Notes: generated by a model not told the origin, from the letters alone. 64,000 nt of DNA from MED-G105 sp050331095 (GCA_050331095.1 JBHJHE010000001.1:1-64000), one strand, 5' to 3'; counted from the first letter of the stretch, positions 16,451 through 25,175 are shown. Numbers and translations: made by a program.

Positions 16451-17154
16451 GCGCCTTCTCGCGCGGCCAACGCCTCGCCGCAGAAGGCCTCGGAACGCTT
16501 CTGTTGCTGGCGATCGTGGTCGGCTCCGGCGTCATGGGAGAGACGCTCGCGGGCGGAAACGCGGCCGTCGCGCTCCTCGGCAACACGATCGCCACGGGCG
16601 CGGGGCTTTACGTCCTGATCCTTGTTTTCGGGCCCGTCTCCGGCGCCCATTTCAACCCCGCGGTCACCCTCGCCTTCCTTATCCGCAAGGAGATCGCGCC
16701 CGGCGAGGCGGCGGCGTTCGTTGTCGCGCAGGTCGTCGGCGGCGTTCTCGGCGTCCTCCTCGCCCACGCCATGTTCGACCTCGCGCTCGTGCAGCAAAGC
16801 GCCAAAGCGCGCGCCGGCCTCGGCCAGGCGCTCGGCGAGGCGACAGCGACGTTCGGGCTTGTGCTGACGATCCTCGGCGCGGCGCGGTTCCGGCCGGCGG
16901 CGGTCCCGGCGGCCGTGGGGCTCTTCATCACCGCGGGTTACTGGTTCACCTCCTCGACGTCGTTCGCCAATCCGGCCGTCACGCTGGCGCGCTGTCTCAC
17001 CGACACCTTCGCCGGCGTCCGCCCCGCCGACGCGCCGGCCTTCATCGCCGCGCAGCTCGCCGCCGGGGCCCTCGCGACCGCCGTCGCGGCGCGCCTTTTC
17101 GAGCCGGCGCAAGCGCGGATGCGCGTCGCAGCGGCCGAGGCGGCGGCGGAATAA
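16447..17154 (+). CDS. MIP/aquaporin-family channel, probable arsenite channel
   Basis: 235 aa from GTG at 16447 (GTGA overlap with the arsC stop). Six membrane helices and two half-helices are evident, with both NPA boxes intact: GAHFNPAVTLAF in the first half and TSFANPAVTLARCLTD in the second. It resembles the AqpS-type channels of rhizobial ars operons, which let As(III) made by ArsC flow out down its gradient. No ArsB or Acr3 pump is encoded here, so this channel is probably the export step. Its arsenite role is inferred from context; water or glycerol transport alone is possible. Confidence 0.88.
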   Translation: MSAFSRGQRLAAEGLGTLLLLAIVVGSGVMGETLAGGNAAVALLGNTIATGAGLYVLILVFGPVSGAHFNPAVTLAFLIRKEIAPGEAAAFVVAQVVGGVLGVLLAHAMFDLALVQQSAKARAGLGQALGEATATFGLVLTILGAARFRPAAVPAAVGLFITAGYWFTSSTSFANPAVTLARCLTDTFAGVRPADAPAFIAAQLAAGALATAVAARLFEPAQARMRVAAAEAAAE

Positions 17155-17215
17155 GCTCCGCGTCCGCAAAAAGATCGGGCTGCGTTCGCGCGCGCGCTGC
17201 GCTAGAGGGGCGCCA

Positions 17216-18391
17216 ATGACCAAAGGCCCGCTCGCCCGCTACCGCAATCTCGTCGCCGACGGGGCGCTCGACCCCGACGCCGCGCAGGAAGCGGCCATCG
17301 TCCGGCTGCAACGGCTGGCGGACGACCTGCGCGAGGCCGGCGGCCGCACGGGCTTCGGCCTCTTGCGCCGTTTCGCGGGCCGGCGCGCGCCGGCGCCGAC
17401 GGGCGTCTACCTGTGGGGCGGCGTCGGCCGCGGCAAAACGCTGTTGATGGACCTCTTCTTCAATAATGTGGGCCTACGGAAAAAACGCCGCGTCCACTTC
17501 CACGAATTCATGGCCGACGTTCAGGACCGCATCGCCGAGTGGCGCGTCGCCGACGCCGCGAGCCGGCGCGCGCACCCTGGGCGCAACCGGCGCAATCTCG
17601 ACGACCCGATCGCGCCCGTCGCCCACGACCTCGCCCGCGACGCCCGGCTTTTCTGTTTCGACGAACTTCTGGTGACGGACATCGCCGACGCTATGGTGCT
17701 CGGGCGCCTCTTCGAAGCTTTGTTCGACGAGGGGGCGAGCCTCGTGACGACGTCGAACCGCCGACCAGACGATCTTTATAAGGACGGCCTCAACCGGCAG
17801 CTGTTACTGCCGACGATCGACCTGTTGAAGACGCGGCTGGACGTCGTCGAGCTCGCCGCGGAGCGCGACTATCGCCTCGCCGGCCTCGCCGCCGGCGAGA
17901 CCTACTTCGCCCCGCTCGGGGCCGCCGCCGACAAGGCCATGGACGCCGCCTGGGGCAAGGCGATCTGCGGCGCGACGCCGGCGCGCGAGACCTTGCGCGT
18001 CAAGGGGCGCGACCTCGTCGCCCCGCGCGCGGCGCGCGGCGCGGCGCGGTTCGACTTCGCGGAGCTCTGCGAAGCGCCGCTCGGCGCCGGCGACTATCTC
18101 GCGATCGCCCGGCGCTACGGGGCCGTTTTCCTCGACCGGATCCCGCAAATGGGTCCGGAGAAACGCAACGAAGCGATACGCTTCGTCACGCTCATCGACG
18201 CGCTCTTCGACACGCGCACGAAGTTCGTCTGCTCGGCGGACGCCGAGCCGGACGCGCTTTACCCCGCGGGCGACGGCGCCTTTGAGTTCGCGCGCACGGC
18301 CTCGCGGTTGATGGAGATGCGCACCACGGATTATTGGAGCGCCGAGCGCGCCGCGGCGCCGACGCCCGAACGCGTGAGCGAACCTGCATGA
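17216..18391 (+). CDS. zapE: Cell division protein ZapE (AFG1-like ATPase)
   Basis: 391 aa P-loop ATPase of the AFG1/ZapE family, associated with late cell division and FtsZ ring stability in proteobacteria. Walker A is GGVGRGKTLLMDLFF after TGVYLW. The family-specific VHFHEFMADVQDRI follows. Walker B is LFCFDELLVTDIADAMVLGR, and sensor 1 is LVTTSNRRPDDLYKDGLNRQ. The C-terminal domain has the expected RFDFAELCEAPLGAGDYLA and RFVTLIDALFD motifs. Its stop overlaps the next gene by four bases. Confidence 0.95.
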   Translation: MTKGPLARYRNLVADGALDPDAAQEAAIVRLQRLADDLREAGGRTGFGLLRRFAGRRAPAPTGVYLWGGVGRGKTLLMDLFFNNVGLRKKRRVHFHEFMADVQDRIAEWRVADAASRRAHPGRNRRNLDDPIAPVAHDLARDARLFCFDELLVTDIADAMVLGRLFEALFDEGASLVTTSNRRPDDLYKDGLNRQLLLPTIDLLKTRLDVVELAAERDYRLAGLAAGETYFAPLGAAADKAMDAAWGKAICGATPARETLRVKGRDLVAPRAARGAARFDFAELCEAPLGAGDYLAIARRYGAVFLDRIPQMGPEKRNEAIRFVTLIDALFDTRTKFVCSADAEPDALYPAGDGAFEFARTASRLMEMRTTDYWSAERAAAPTPERVSEPA

Positions 18392-19641
18392 AGCCCCGCG
18401 AACGTCTCGGCTATGGCGAGCTTGTCGCCCTCACCGCGAGCGTGATGGCGCTGAACGCCCTCGCGATCGACATCATGCTGCCCGCGCTCGGCCGCGTCGG
18501 CGAGGCCCTTGGCGCGGCGAGCGACAATGACCGCCAACTGATCGTCGGCGTCTACATCATCGCCAACGGCCTTGCGCAGCCGTTCTTCGGCCCGCTCGTC
18601 GACCGCTTCGGGCGCCGGCCGGTGATCCTGGTCGCCCTCGGCGGCTATATTCTGGGCTCGCTCGTCTCGATCGTCGCCGGGGCGTTCTCCGTGCTCCTCG
18701 CCGCGCGCGCGTTCCAGGGCGCCGCGACGGCCGCCGCGCGCGTCTCGATCATGGCCTCGGTGCGCGACCAGTGTTCCGGCCGGCGCATGGCGAAGGTGAT
18801 GTCCCTCGCCGTGACGATCTTCATGGCTGCGCCGATTATCGCGCCGTCGCTCGGACAAGTCGTGCTCGACGTCTTTCCGGGCGAGGAGGCCTGGCGCGGC
18901 GTCTTCGTCGCGCTCCTCGTCTACGGCCTCATCATCGCCGCCTGGGCGGCGCTGCGCCTTGGCGAGACCCTGCCGCCGGACCAGCGCCGCGCCATCGCCA
19001 TCGGGCCGATCATGTCGGCCTATGGGGACTTCTTCCGCGACCGCACCGCCATCGGCTACACGATCGTCTCCGGCCTCGCCTTCGGGGCGCTTTTCGGGTT
19101 CATCAACACGTCCGAGCAGGTGTTCCTTGAGCTCTTCGAGTTCGGGCGGCGCTTCCCCGCGGTTTTCGCCGCCGTGGCGGGCTCGCTCGCCGCGGCGAGC
19201 ATCCTCAACGCGCGCCTTGTCGAGCGCGTGGGCATGCGGCCCCTCACCCACGCCGCGCTTGTCGCGTTCTTCGCGATCAACGTCGTCCATCTGGCGCTGA
19301 ACGCGGTGTACGGCGACGACGCGCGCGCCTATGTGGTCTTCATGTGCGCGTCGTTCTTCATGCTTGGGATGATCGGCCCCAACACCTCGGCGCTCGCGAT
19401 GGAGCGCATGGGCCATATCGCGGGCTCGGCCGCGGCCGCCTACGGTCTCGTCGGCACCACCGGCGCCGGCGTTTTGGGGGCGCTTGTCGGGCGCGCCTAC
19501 GCCGGCGCGACGACGCCGGTGATCGCCGGGTTCGTCGGCTTCGGCGCCGCGGCCCTCGCCCTCGCCTTCTGGATCGAGCGCGGCCGCCTGTTCCTCGCGA
19601 CGCCGCCGGGCGCCTCGGCCGTCGAGGAGAGCGGGCGATGA
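18388..19641 (+). CDS. MFS multidrug efflux transporter, Bcr/CflA type
   Basis: 417 aa from ATG at 18388, which overlaps the zapE stop (ATGA). Twelve membrane segments. MFS motifs: the first-helix region NALAIDIMLPALGRVGEALG with the Asp typical of DHA1 drug:H+ antiporters, the loop 2-3 motif GPLVDRFGRRPVILVALGG, and in helix 5 IFMAAPIIAPSLGQVVLDVF. It matches Bcr/CflA proteins, which export bicyclomycin, chloramphenicol or sulfonamides in other bacteria. Its stop overlaps rimM, so this exporter is coupled to ribosome-maturation genes, an odd pairing. Confidence 0.9.
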   Translation: MKPRERLGYGELVALTASVMALNALAIDIMLPALGRVGEALGAASDNDRQLIVGVYIIANGLAQPFFGPLVDRFGRRPVILVALGGYILGSLVSIVAGAFSVLLAARAFQGAATAAARVSIMASVRDQCSGRRMAKVMSLAVTIFMAAPIIAPSLGQVVLDVFPGEEAWRGVFVALLVYGLIIAAWAALRLGETLPPDQRRAIAIGPIMSAYGDFFRDRTAIGYTIVSGLAFGALFGFINTSEQVFLELFEFGRRFPAVFAAVAGSLAAASILNARLVERVGMRPLTHAALVAFFAINVVHLALNAVYGDDARAYVVFMCASFFMLGMIGPNTSALAMERMGHIAGSAAAAYGLVGTTGAGVLGALVGRAYAGATTPVIAGFVGFGAAALALAFWIERGRLFLATPPGASAVEESGR

Positions 19642-20279
19642 GGACCGACCGCGCCGACCCGACACGCCTTGTCTGCCTCGGCGTTTTCGGCGCGCCGCAC
19701 GGCGTGCGCGGCGCCATCCGCATGCGGACCTATACGAGCGAACCGGGCGGCGTCGCCGCCTACGGCCCCGTCGCCACGAAGGACGGCAAACGCCGCTTCA
19801 ACCTCACGGTCGAACGCGTTCTGCGGACCGATCTCGCCGTCGTCGCCGCGCCGGAGATCGACGACCGCGACGACGCGAAATCGCTGACGGGCGTTGAAAT
19901 CTTCGTCACGCGCGATCGTTTGCCGCCGACGACGGAAGAGGACGAATACTATCTGGAGGATCTCGTCGGCGTGCGCGTCGTCACCGACGCCGGCCTTCCC
20001 GCCGGGCTCGTCGGGGCCGTGCACAATTTCGGCGCCGGCGACCTTCTCGAGATCAAAGGCGCGCCGGGACGCGACGCGCCGGTCCTGATCCCGTTCACCA
20101 AGGATCTCGTGCCGTCGGTGAACGTCGCGGGCGGGCGGATCATCGTCGCGGCGAGCGCCTTCGACGAAGACGCCGACGAGGGCGAGCGCATGCGCCCGAC
20201 GTTGATCGACGCCGGCGGCCGGCTCGTCTCCGAAGACATCGACGCCAATCTCGACGCGATCCGCGCCGAAGACGCCTAA
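19638..20279 (+). CDS. rimM: 16S rRNA processing protein RimM
   Basis: 213 aa, needed for maturation of the 30S head domain. N-terminal RimM domain: CLGVFGAPHGVRGAIRMRTY, then LTGVEIFVTRDRLPPTTEED. The PRC-barrel domain begins at EYYLEDLVGVRVVTDAGLPA and includes VLIPFTKDLVPSVNVAGGRI. The acidic C-terminal extension (DEDADEGERMRPTLIDAGGR) is longer than the E. coli protein. ATG at 19638 overlaps the exporter stop. trmD starts 12 bases after its stop. The usual neighbours rpsP and ffh are not upstream here. Confidence 0.95.
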   Translation: MRTDRADPTRLVCLGVFGAPHGVRGAIRMRTYTSEPGGVAAYGPVATKDGKRRFNLTVERVLRTDLAVVAAPEIDDRDDAKSLTGVEIFVTRDRLPPTTEEDEYYLEDLVGVRVVTDAGLPAGLVGAVHNFGAGDLLEIKGAPGRDAPVLIPFTKDLVPSVNVAGGRIIVAASAFDEDADEGERMRPTLIDAGGRLVSEDIDANLDAIRAEDA

Positions 20280-20291
20280 GGGCGCCGGCCG

Positions 20292-21020
20292 ATGTGGCGC
20301 GCAACCGTTCTAACGCTTTTCCCGGGGCTCTTTCCGGGCCCGCTCGGCGCGTCCGTTCTCGGGCGCGCGCAAGCCGAGGGTCTCTGGTCGGTCGATACGG
20401 TCGACGTCCGGCGGTTCAGCGACAACGCCTACGGCTCGGTCGACGCGCCCCCGGCGGGCGGCGGCCCCGGGCTCGTCATGCGCGTCGATATCCTCGCCGC
20501 GGCCTTCGACAGCGTCGCCGACGATCGCCCGGCGATCCATCTCTCGCCGCGGGGGCGACCCTTCGACCAGCCGATGGCCGAAGCGTTCGCAGCCGGGCCC
20601 GGGCTCATCGCGCTCGCGGGGCGTTTCGAAGGCGTCGACGCCCGGCTCATGGAGGCGCGGCCGATCGAGGAGGTGTCGATCGGCGATTTCGTCCTCGCTG
20701 GCGGCGAAATCGCCGCCATGGCCGTGATCGAGGCTTGCGCGCGCCTCGTCCCCGGGGTACTCGGCTGCGCTCAATCGCTGGGCGAGGAGAGTTTCTCCAC
20801 CGCGAGCGGGCGCATGCTTGAGTATCCCCAGTACGCCAAGCCGCGCACTTTCGAGGGCCGAGACATCCCGCCCGTTCTGCTCTCCGGCGACCACGCCAAG
20901 GTCGCCGAATGGCGCCGGGCGATGGCCGAAAAAACGACGCGCGCGCGACGACCCGACCTCCTCGACGACCGAGAGGGCAAGGGTCCAATCCGGCGACATG
21001 AAAACGAGGACGGACGATGA
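20292..21020 (+). CDS. trmD: tRNA (guanine-N1-)-methyltransferase TrmD
   Basis: 242 aa. Adds the m1G37 methyl group to tRNAs, preventing +1 frameshifting, with a trefoil-knot SAM site. Landmarks: TLFPGLFPGPLGASVLGRA, VDAPPAGGGPGLVMRVDILA, LSPRGRPFDQPMAEAFA, the knot segment LAGRFEGVDARLMEAR, EEVSIGDFVLAGGEIAAMAV, and EYPQYAKPRTFEG with PPVLLSGDHAKVAEWRR. Its C-terminus overlaps the rplS start by four bases. Confidence 0.97.
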   Translation: MWRATVLTLFPGLFPGPLGASVLGRAQAEGLWSVDTVDVRRFSDNAYGSVDAPPAGGGPGLVMRVDILAAAFDSVADDRPAIHLSPRGRPFDQPMAEAFAAGPGLIALAGRFEGVDARLMEARPIEEVSIGDFVLAGGEIAAMAVIEACARLVPGVLGCAQSLGEESFSTASGRMLEYPQYAKPRTFEGRDIPPVLLSGDHAKVAEWRRAMAEKTTRARRPDLLDDREGKGPIRRHENEDGR

Positions 21021-21502
21021 ACATCATCGAACAGCTCGAAAAAGAGCATGTCGAGAGCCTGGGCAAGGACGTGCCGACGTTCGCGCCCGGCGACACCGTG
21101 AAGGTGAACGTCAAGGTGCGCGAGGGGGAGCGCGAGCGCCTCCAAGCCTACGAGGGCGTCGTCATCGCTCGGTCGGGCAAGGGCCTCAACGAGAACTTCA
21201 CCGTCCGGAAGATCTCTTTCGGCGAGGGCGTCGAGCGGGTGTTCCCGATCTACTCGCCGCTCGTCGATTCGATCACCGTCGTGCGCCGCGGCAAGGTCCG
21301 CCGCGCCAAGCTCTATTACCTGCGCACGCGGCGCGGCAAATCGGCCCGGATCGCCGAGAAGGCCGATAACCGGCCGAGGGAGACGCAGTCGAAAACCGCC
21401 CGCGGCAAGAAGGCCAAGGCGGCGAAAGCCGCCAAAGCCAAGGCCGGAGCCGCCCCGGCGAAAGAGCCCGCCGCCGAAGCGCCAGCCGCCGACGCCGAGT
21501 AA
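21017..21502 (+). CDS. rplS: 50S ribosomal protein L19 with basic C-terminal extension
   Basis: 161 aa. The L19 core (residues 1-115) has MNIIEQLEKEHVESLGKDVP, FAPGDTVKVNVKVREGERER and the conserved RRGKVRRAKLYYLRTRRGKS. After this the protein carries a 40-residue Lys/Ala/Pro-rich tail typical of alphaproteobacterial L19 and absent from E. coli L19. It is the last gene of the rimM-trmD-rplS group. It converges on the LysR gene at 21529, with only 26 bases between them. Confidence 0.97.
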   Translation: MNIIEQLEKEHVESLGKDVPTFAPGDTVKVNVKVREGERERLQAYEGVVIARSGKGLNENFTVRKISFGEGVERVFPIYSPLVDSITVVRRGKVRRAKLYYLRTRRGKSARIAEKADNRPRETQSKTARGKKAKAAKAAKAKAGAAPAKEPAAEAPAADAE

Positions 21503-21528
21503 AACAACGTCTCGCGCGCGAAACGAGT

Positions 21529-22452
21529 TCAATCGCGACTGGCGTTTGATCGCGCGCCGAGCGCCTCTTTCAGAAACGCCGTCATCGCCTGCGTCTTGCG
21601 GGGAACGCGCGACGTGCGTGGAAAAATCATGCGCGCGGCCGCGTCGAAATCGCCGTGGGAAAACTCGAAGTCCGGGGCGGCGTCGACAAGCGCGCCGCTC
21701 GCGAGATCGGCGCCGCAAAGCCAGTCCGCGACGATCGCCGGCCCGACGCCCGACCGCGCAAGCTGCAGCACTGTGAGCGGCGAGGCCGCGATCGCCGCCG
21801 GCTGGATCTCGATCGATCCGCGATGCGACGCGCCGCGTCGCCGGAAGAACCAGCGCGTCTTCGGCGCCGGCAGCGCATAGGCGACCGCCGGCGCGCCGTC
21901 GAGCGACGCGGGATCGATCAAGCGACGCGCCGCCACCCAGTCGGGGCGGGCGCAAAGGACATAGCGGGTCGGGCGCAACGTCCGGACCTCGTACGCCGCG
22001 CCGGCGTTAATGGGCGGGCCATGGCGCACCGCCAGGTCGACCCCCTCGGCGATGAGGTCGACGGCGGCGTCGGCCCATCGCAAGTCGAGCGTCACGTCCG
22101 GATAGCGGGCTCGAAAGTCGCCGAGCCGCGGCGCGATCATCGTCTCGCCGAACGCCGTCGAGGCGGTGAGCCGCAGACGGCCGCGGGGCCGCGCCTCGTC
22201 GCTGCGCGCCAGCTCGCGCGCCTCGTCATAGGCGTCGATCACGCCCTCTAGCCGGGCGCAGAAACGCTCGCCGGCCGCCGTGAGCGACATGCGGCGCGTC
22301 GTGCGCTGAAACAGCCGCGCGCCGAGGGACGCTTCCGCCTGCGCCACCGCCCTGGACACCTTCGACGGATCGACCCCCCGCGCGCTCGCCACCGCGACGA
22401 AACTCAGGCGGCGGGAGACCTCCAGGGTCAATCTCAGCGTTTCGATGTCCAT
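21529..22452 (-). CDS. LysR-family transcriptional regulator
   Basis: 307 aa from ATG at 22452 (an ATG at 22464 adds four residues). The N-terminal helix-turn-helix is ETLRLTLEVSRRLSFVAVAS, then ARGVDPSKVSRAVAQAEASL and GARLFQRTTRRMSLTAAGER. The effector domain follows, with ARPRGRLRLTASTAFGETMI opening it. It resembles the DsdC/CrgA-like group of LTTRs that control nearby oxidoreductases. It is divergent from the dehydrogenase gene at 22547, its probable target, over a 94-base gap with a palindrome at 22453-22471. Confidence 0.9.
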   Translation of the reverse strand: MDIETLRLTLEVSRRLSFVAVASARGVDPSKVSRAVAQAEASLGARLFQRTTRRMSLTAAGERFCARLEGVIDAYDEARELARSDEARPRGRLRLTASTAFGETMIAPRLGDFRARYPDVTLDLRWADAAVDLIAEGVDLAVRHGPPINAGAAYEVRTLRPTRYVLCARPDWVAARRLIDPASLDGAPAVAYALPAPKTRWFFRRRGASHRGSIEIQPAAIAASPLTVLQLARSGVGPAIVADWLCGADLASGALVDAAPDFEFSHGDFDAAARMIFPRTSRVPRKTQAMTAFLKEALGARSNASRD

Positions 22453-22471
22453 TCGTGCATTTATTGCATGA
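22453..22471. promoter_or_regulatory. Probable LysR-type operator
   Basis: An imperfect 19-bp palindrome, TC-x-TGCA-N5-TGCA-x-GA, lies immediately upstream of the LysR start and 76 bases before the divergent dehydrogenase. The T-N11-A form and its place at the regulator's own start fit an LTTR recognition site giving autorepression. It is also AT-rich relative to its surroundings. Inferred, not proven. Confidence 0.45.
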
Positions 22472-22546
22472 TTTAATGGCGAATACGTCTTTTTTCCCGT
22501 CCGCGCGCATGGGTATGCGTGGGGCGCCGCCAAGAAAAGGCCGACC

Positions 22547-23404
22547 ATGCAACGCATCGCATTTCTGGGAACGGGCGCCATGGGCGCGCGCGTCGCCGCC
22601 AACCTCATCGCCGACGGCCGAGACGTCGTCGTGTGGAACCGCACGCCGGCGCGCACGGCCGAACTGGTCGGGAAAGGCGCGATCGCCGCCGAAACGCCCC
22701 GCGCCGCGGTCGACGGCGCCGATCTCGCCATCGCCATGGTCCGCGACGACGACGCCTCACTGGCGGTATGGCTCGACCCTGAGACCGGCGCACTAGGCGG
22801 ACTGAAGCCGGACGCCGTCGCAGTGGATTGCGCGACGTTGAGCGTCGACGGGGCCCGGAGCCTCGCCGCGGCGTTCGCCGACGCCGGCCGCGCCTTTCTT
22901 GAAGCGCCGGTCGCCGGCTCCCGGCCCCAGGCCGAGGCGCGCGCGCTCGTCTTTTTAGTCGGCGGCGAGACGGCGACCGTCGAGCGCGTGCGGCCGACGC
23001 TCGAGACGCTGGGCGGACCGGTCCACCATGTCGGCCCCGTCGGCGCCGGCGCGACGGTCAAACTCGTCGTCAACGCCATGCTCGGCGCCCAGGCCGCGCA
23101 ACTCGCCGAACTGCTGGCCTTCGCGCGCGCCCATGGCCTCGACGCCGCGTCGACGGTCGAGATCCTCGGAACGACCAGCGTCGCCAGCCCGGCGCTGAAA
23201 GGTCTCGGCGCGGCGATGGCGGCGGCGAACTTCGCGCCGCAATTCCCGATCGAGCTCGTCGCGAAGGACTTCGCCCAGCTCCAACGGTCGGCCGGCGGCG
23301 CCGCGACGCCCGTCTCGACCGCAGCGGCCGATGTGTTTCGCGCGGCGCTCGACGCCGGTCATGGCGACGACAACATCGCCGCCGTCGCCCGGCTCCACCA
23401 GTGA
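22547..23404 (+). CDS. NAD(P)-dependent beta-hydroxyacid dehydrogenase family protein
   Basis: 285 aa of the 3-hydroxyisobutyrate dehydrogenase / tartronate semialdehyde reductase superfamily. The Rossmann motif IAFLGTGAMGARVAANLIAD is at residues 4-23. NRTPARTAEL after strand 2 has Arg where NADP-preferring enzymes place it. The substrate loop is FLEAPVAGSRPQAEARALVF, and the catalytic Lys lies in GAGATVKLVVNAMLGAQAAQ. The C-terminal helical domain ends with PVSTAAADVFRAALDAGHGD. The substrate is unknown. Probably controlled by the divergent LysR protein. Confidence 0.9.
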   Translation: MQRIAFLGTGAMGARVAANLIADGRDVVVWNRTPARTAELVGKGAIAAETPRAAVDGADLAIAMVRDDDASLAVWLDPETGALGGLKPDAVAVDCATLSVDGARSLAAAFADAGRAFLEAPVAGSRPQAEARALVFLVGGETATVERVRPTLETLGGPVHHVGPVGAGATVKLVVNAMLGAQAAQLAELLAFARAHGLDAASTVEILGTTSVASPALKGLGAAMAAANFAPQFPIELVAKDFAQLQRSAGGAATPVSTAAADVFRAALDAGHGDDNIAAVARLHQ

Positions 23405-23409
23405 CCGCC

Positions 23410-24555
23410 CTATTTCAGCGCGGCGAAGTCGATCGTCTCCGAGGCGATCGGCTGACCGTCCTCGCCGCGGATCGAGAGGGCGAGCGTCTTCCTGGCCCAG
23501 TCGATGTCGGCGATCCCGTAATTGGCGACGAAAATGAATTCGCTCGTGCGGTAGGGCCCCGGCTCGACATACGTGTCGCCGCGCTCCGCCCGCCAGCGCG
23601 ACTGCGGCAGGTTCAGCGACGAGGACGTCGCCTCATGGAGCGGATAGTCGAGCACGCCCTCGCGCCGATAAAGCCCGGCGGCGTGGCGGTCGCCGGAGAG
23701 GACGACGACGTTCGCCGCGCCCGCCGCGTCGATCGTGCGGTAGAGCTTCTCGCGCTCGAGCGGCAAGGTCCGCCAAGCCTCGAACCCATGCCCCTCGGCG
23801 ATCACCTGGATCGACGAGACGATCACCCGCAGGTCGGCCGGCTTCTTCAGTTCTTCGAGGAGCCAGGCCCACTGCGCCTCGCCGAGCATGGTCTTCGCCG
23901 GATCGTCGTCGGGCAGGTAGCGCTCCTTGCCCTTGGCGTCGCGCTCGTCCGTCGGCTTCAGCGGCGAGCGGAAGTAGCGCGTGTCGAGCACAATGAGCTG
24001 CAGCCGCTCGCCCGCCTCGCCGAACGTCCACGAACCGTAGACGCCGGGCCGGCCGCGACGCGGGTCGTCCGCCGGCACGTCCCAGACAAAATCGAACAGC
24101 GCGTCGGACGTCTGTTTGTAGGGCCAGTCGCCGCCGGCGTCGTTGAGCCCGTAGTCATGGTCGTCCCACGTCGTCAGCACCGGCGACGCGGCCCGCAGCT
24201 CGGCGAAGGGCGCCGACGCGGCGAGACGCATGTAGGCGGCTTTCAGTTCGGGCAGCGCCGGATCGCGCGAGCGCACGTCGCCATAGACATTGTCGCCCAT
24301 GAGCAGGACGAGATCCGGCTCGTCCGCCGCGATCGTGCGGTAGATCGACTGGTCTTCGTTCTGTTGGGCGCAAGAGGCGAAGGCGAAGCGCCGCGGCGCG
24401 CGCGCAAGGCTCAAGGGCGCCGACGGCATCGGCCTTGCGGCGATGGCGCCGTCGACGGCCTCGGGCGGCGGCGCCGGCTTGACGATGACGGGCGCGTCGT
24501 CGGGCGTGGCGCAAGCGGCGAGCAGAAGAGAAAGCGAAAGGGCGGTCCGGCGCAT
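23410..24555 (-). CDS. PhoD-like alkaline phosphatase family lipoprotein
   Basis: 381 aa from ATG at 24555. The N-terminus ALSLSLLLAACATPDDAP is a lipoprotein signal with Cys at about position 15. The metallophosphatase core follows: RFAFASCAQQNEDQSIYRTI, then LVLLMGDNVYGDV, TTWDDHDYGLNDAGGDWPYK and VVLSGDRHAAGLY. It resembles the shorter PhoD-like proteins found with or without a conserved Cys (here in ASCAQQ) as metal ligand. Likely substrates are phosphodiesters outside the inner membrane. It converges on the dehydrogenase with a 5-base gap. Confidence 0.9.
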   Translation of the reverse strand: MRRTALSLSLLLAACATPDDAPVIVKPAPPPEAVDGAIAARPMPSAPLSLARAPRRFAFASCAQQNEDQSIYRTIAADEPDLVLLMGDNVYGDVRSRDPALPELKAAYMRLAASAPFAELRAASPVLTTWDDHDYGLNDAGGDWPYKQTSDALFDFVWDVPADDPRRGRPGVYGSWTFGEAGERLQLIVLDTRYFRSPLKPTDERDAKGKERYLPDDDPAKTMLGEAQWAWLLEELKKPADLRVIVSSIQVIAEGHGFEAWRTLPLEREKLYRTIDAAGAANVVVLSGDRHAAGLYRREGVLDYPLHEATSSSLNLPQSRWRAERGDTYVEPGPYRTSEFIFVANYGIADIDWARKTLALSIRGEDGQPIASETIDFAALK

Positions 24556-24635
24556 GGGCGGGCTCCAGTCTGCGGCCCTCCCTCGGTAGCGCCGACCGGC
24601 GACAGTTTTCTGACGATCGGACGCCCGCCGCGTCC

Positions 24636-25175
24636 TCAATCGCCGAAACGCGTGAGCCATGCCTCGCGGTCGGCGGCCCAGACGTCGAGGACCATGTCCT
24701 TCAGGCGGAAGGTCTCGTCCGTCTTCGCCTCGCCGATCTTGCGCGCCACCGCCTGGCTCGGCGCATTCTCCGGATCGATCACCGAGATGACGCGCGGCAG
24801 GTCGGGCTTTTCCGCAAAGGTCCAGCGGATGGCGGCGACGGCTGCCTCGGGCGCGTAGCCCTTGCCCCAGTGCTCGGGCGCGACGCCCCAGCCGCATTCA
24901 AGCCCCGGCCATCCCTCGGGCATCCACGGCCCTACCCGGCCGACCCATTGGCCCGTGCCGCGCTCGAAGACCGAGAAAAAGCCGAAGCCGCGAAAGACCC
25001 AGTGGCCAAGGATCGCGGCCCAGTTGCGCCACGCGTCCTCCCGGCTCTGGGGCTTGCGGTCGAGCGAGATGAAGTTGGCGACGCGCGGGTCGGCCATCAT
25101 CGCGATGTGCCCCTCGACGTCGCCTGGCGCCGCCGGGCGCAGAAACAGTCGGTCCGTGGTCAGTTCGATCGTCAC
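24636..25175 (-). CDS. GNAT-family N-acetyltransferase (RimJ/RimL-like)
   Basis: 179 aa from GTG at 25175, which has GAGGGAGG 8 bases upstream; the frame is open further upstream without a better start. The N-terminus TIELTTDRLFLRPAAPGDVE is characteristic of the RimJ/RimL-type subgroup. The acetyl-CoA binding stretch is GVAPEHWGKGYAPEAAVAAI. ISVIDPENAPSQAVARKIGE is the conserved helix with Asn. The acceptor (a protein N-terminus or small amine) is not known. Confidence 0.88.
   Translation of the reverse strand: MTIELTTDRLFLRPAAPGDVEGHIAMMADPRVANFISLDRKPQSREDAWRNWAAILGHWVFRGFGFFSVFERGTGQWVGRVGPWMPEGWPGLECGWGVAPEHWGKGYAPEAAVAAIRWTFAEKPDLPRVISVIDPENAPSQAVARKIGEAKTDETFRLKDMVLDVWAADREAWLTRFGD

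Noticed and set aside
21508..21525. CG-rich near-palindrome between rplS and the LysR gene
   Set aside because: Short arms with mismatches and no following T-run; too weak to call a terminator.
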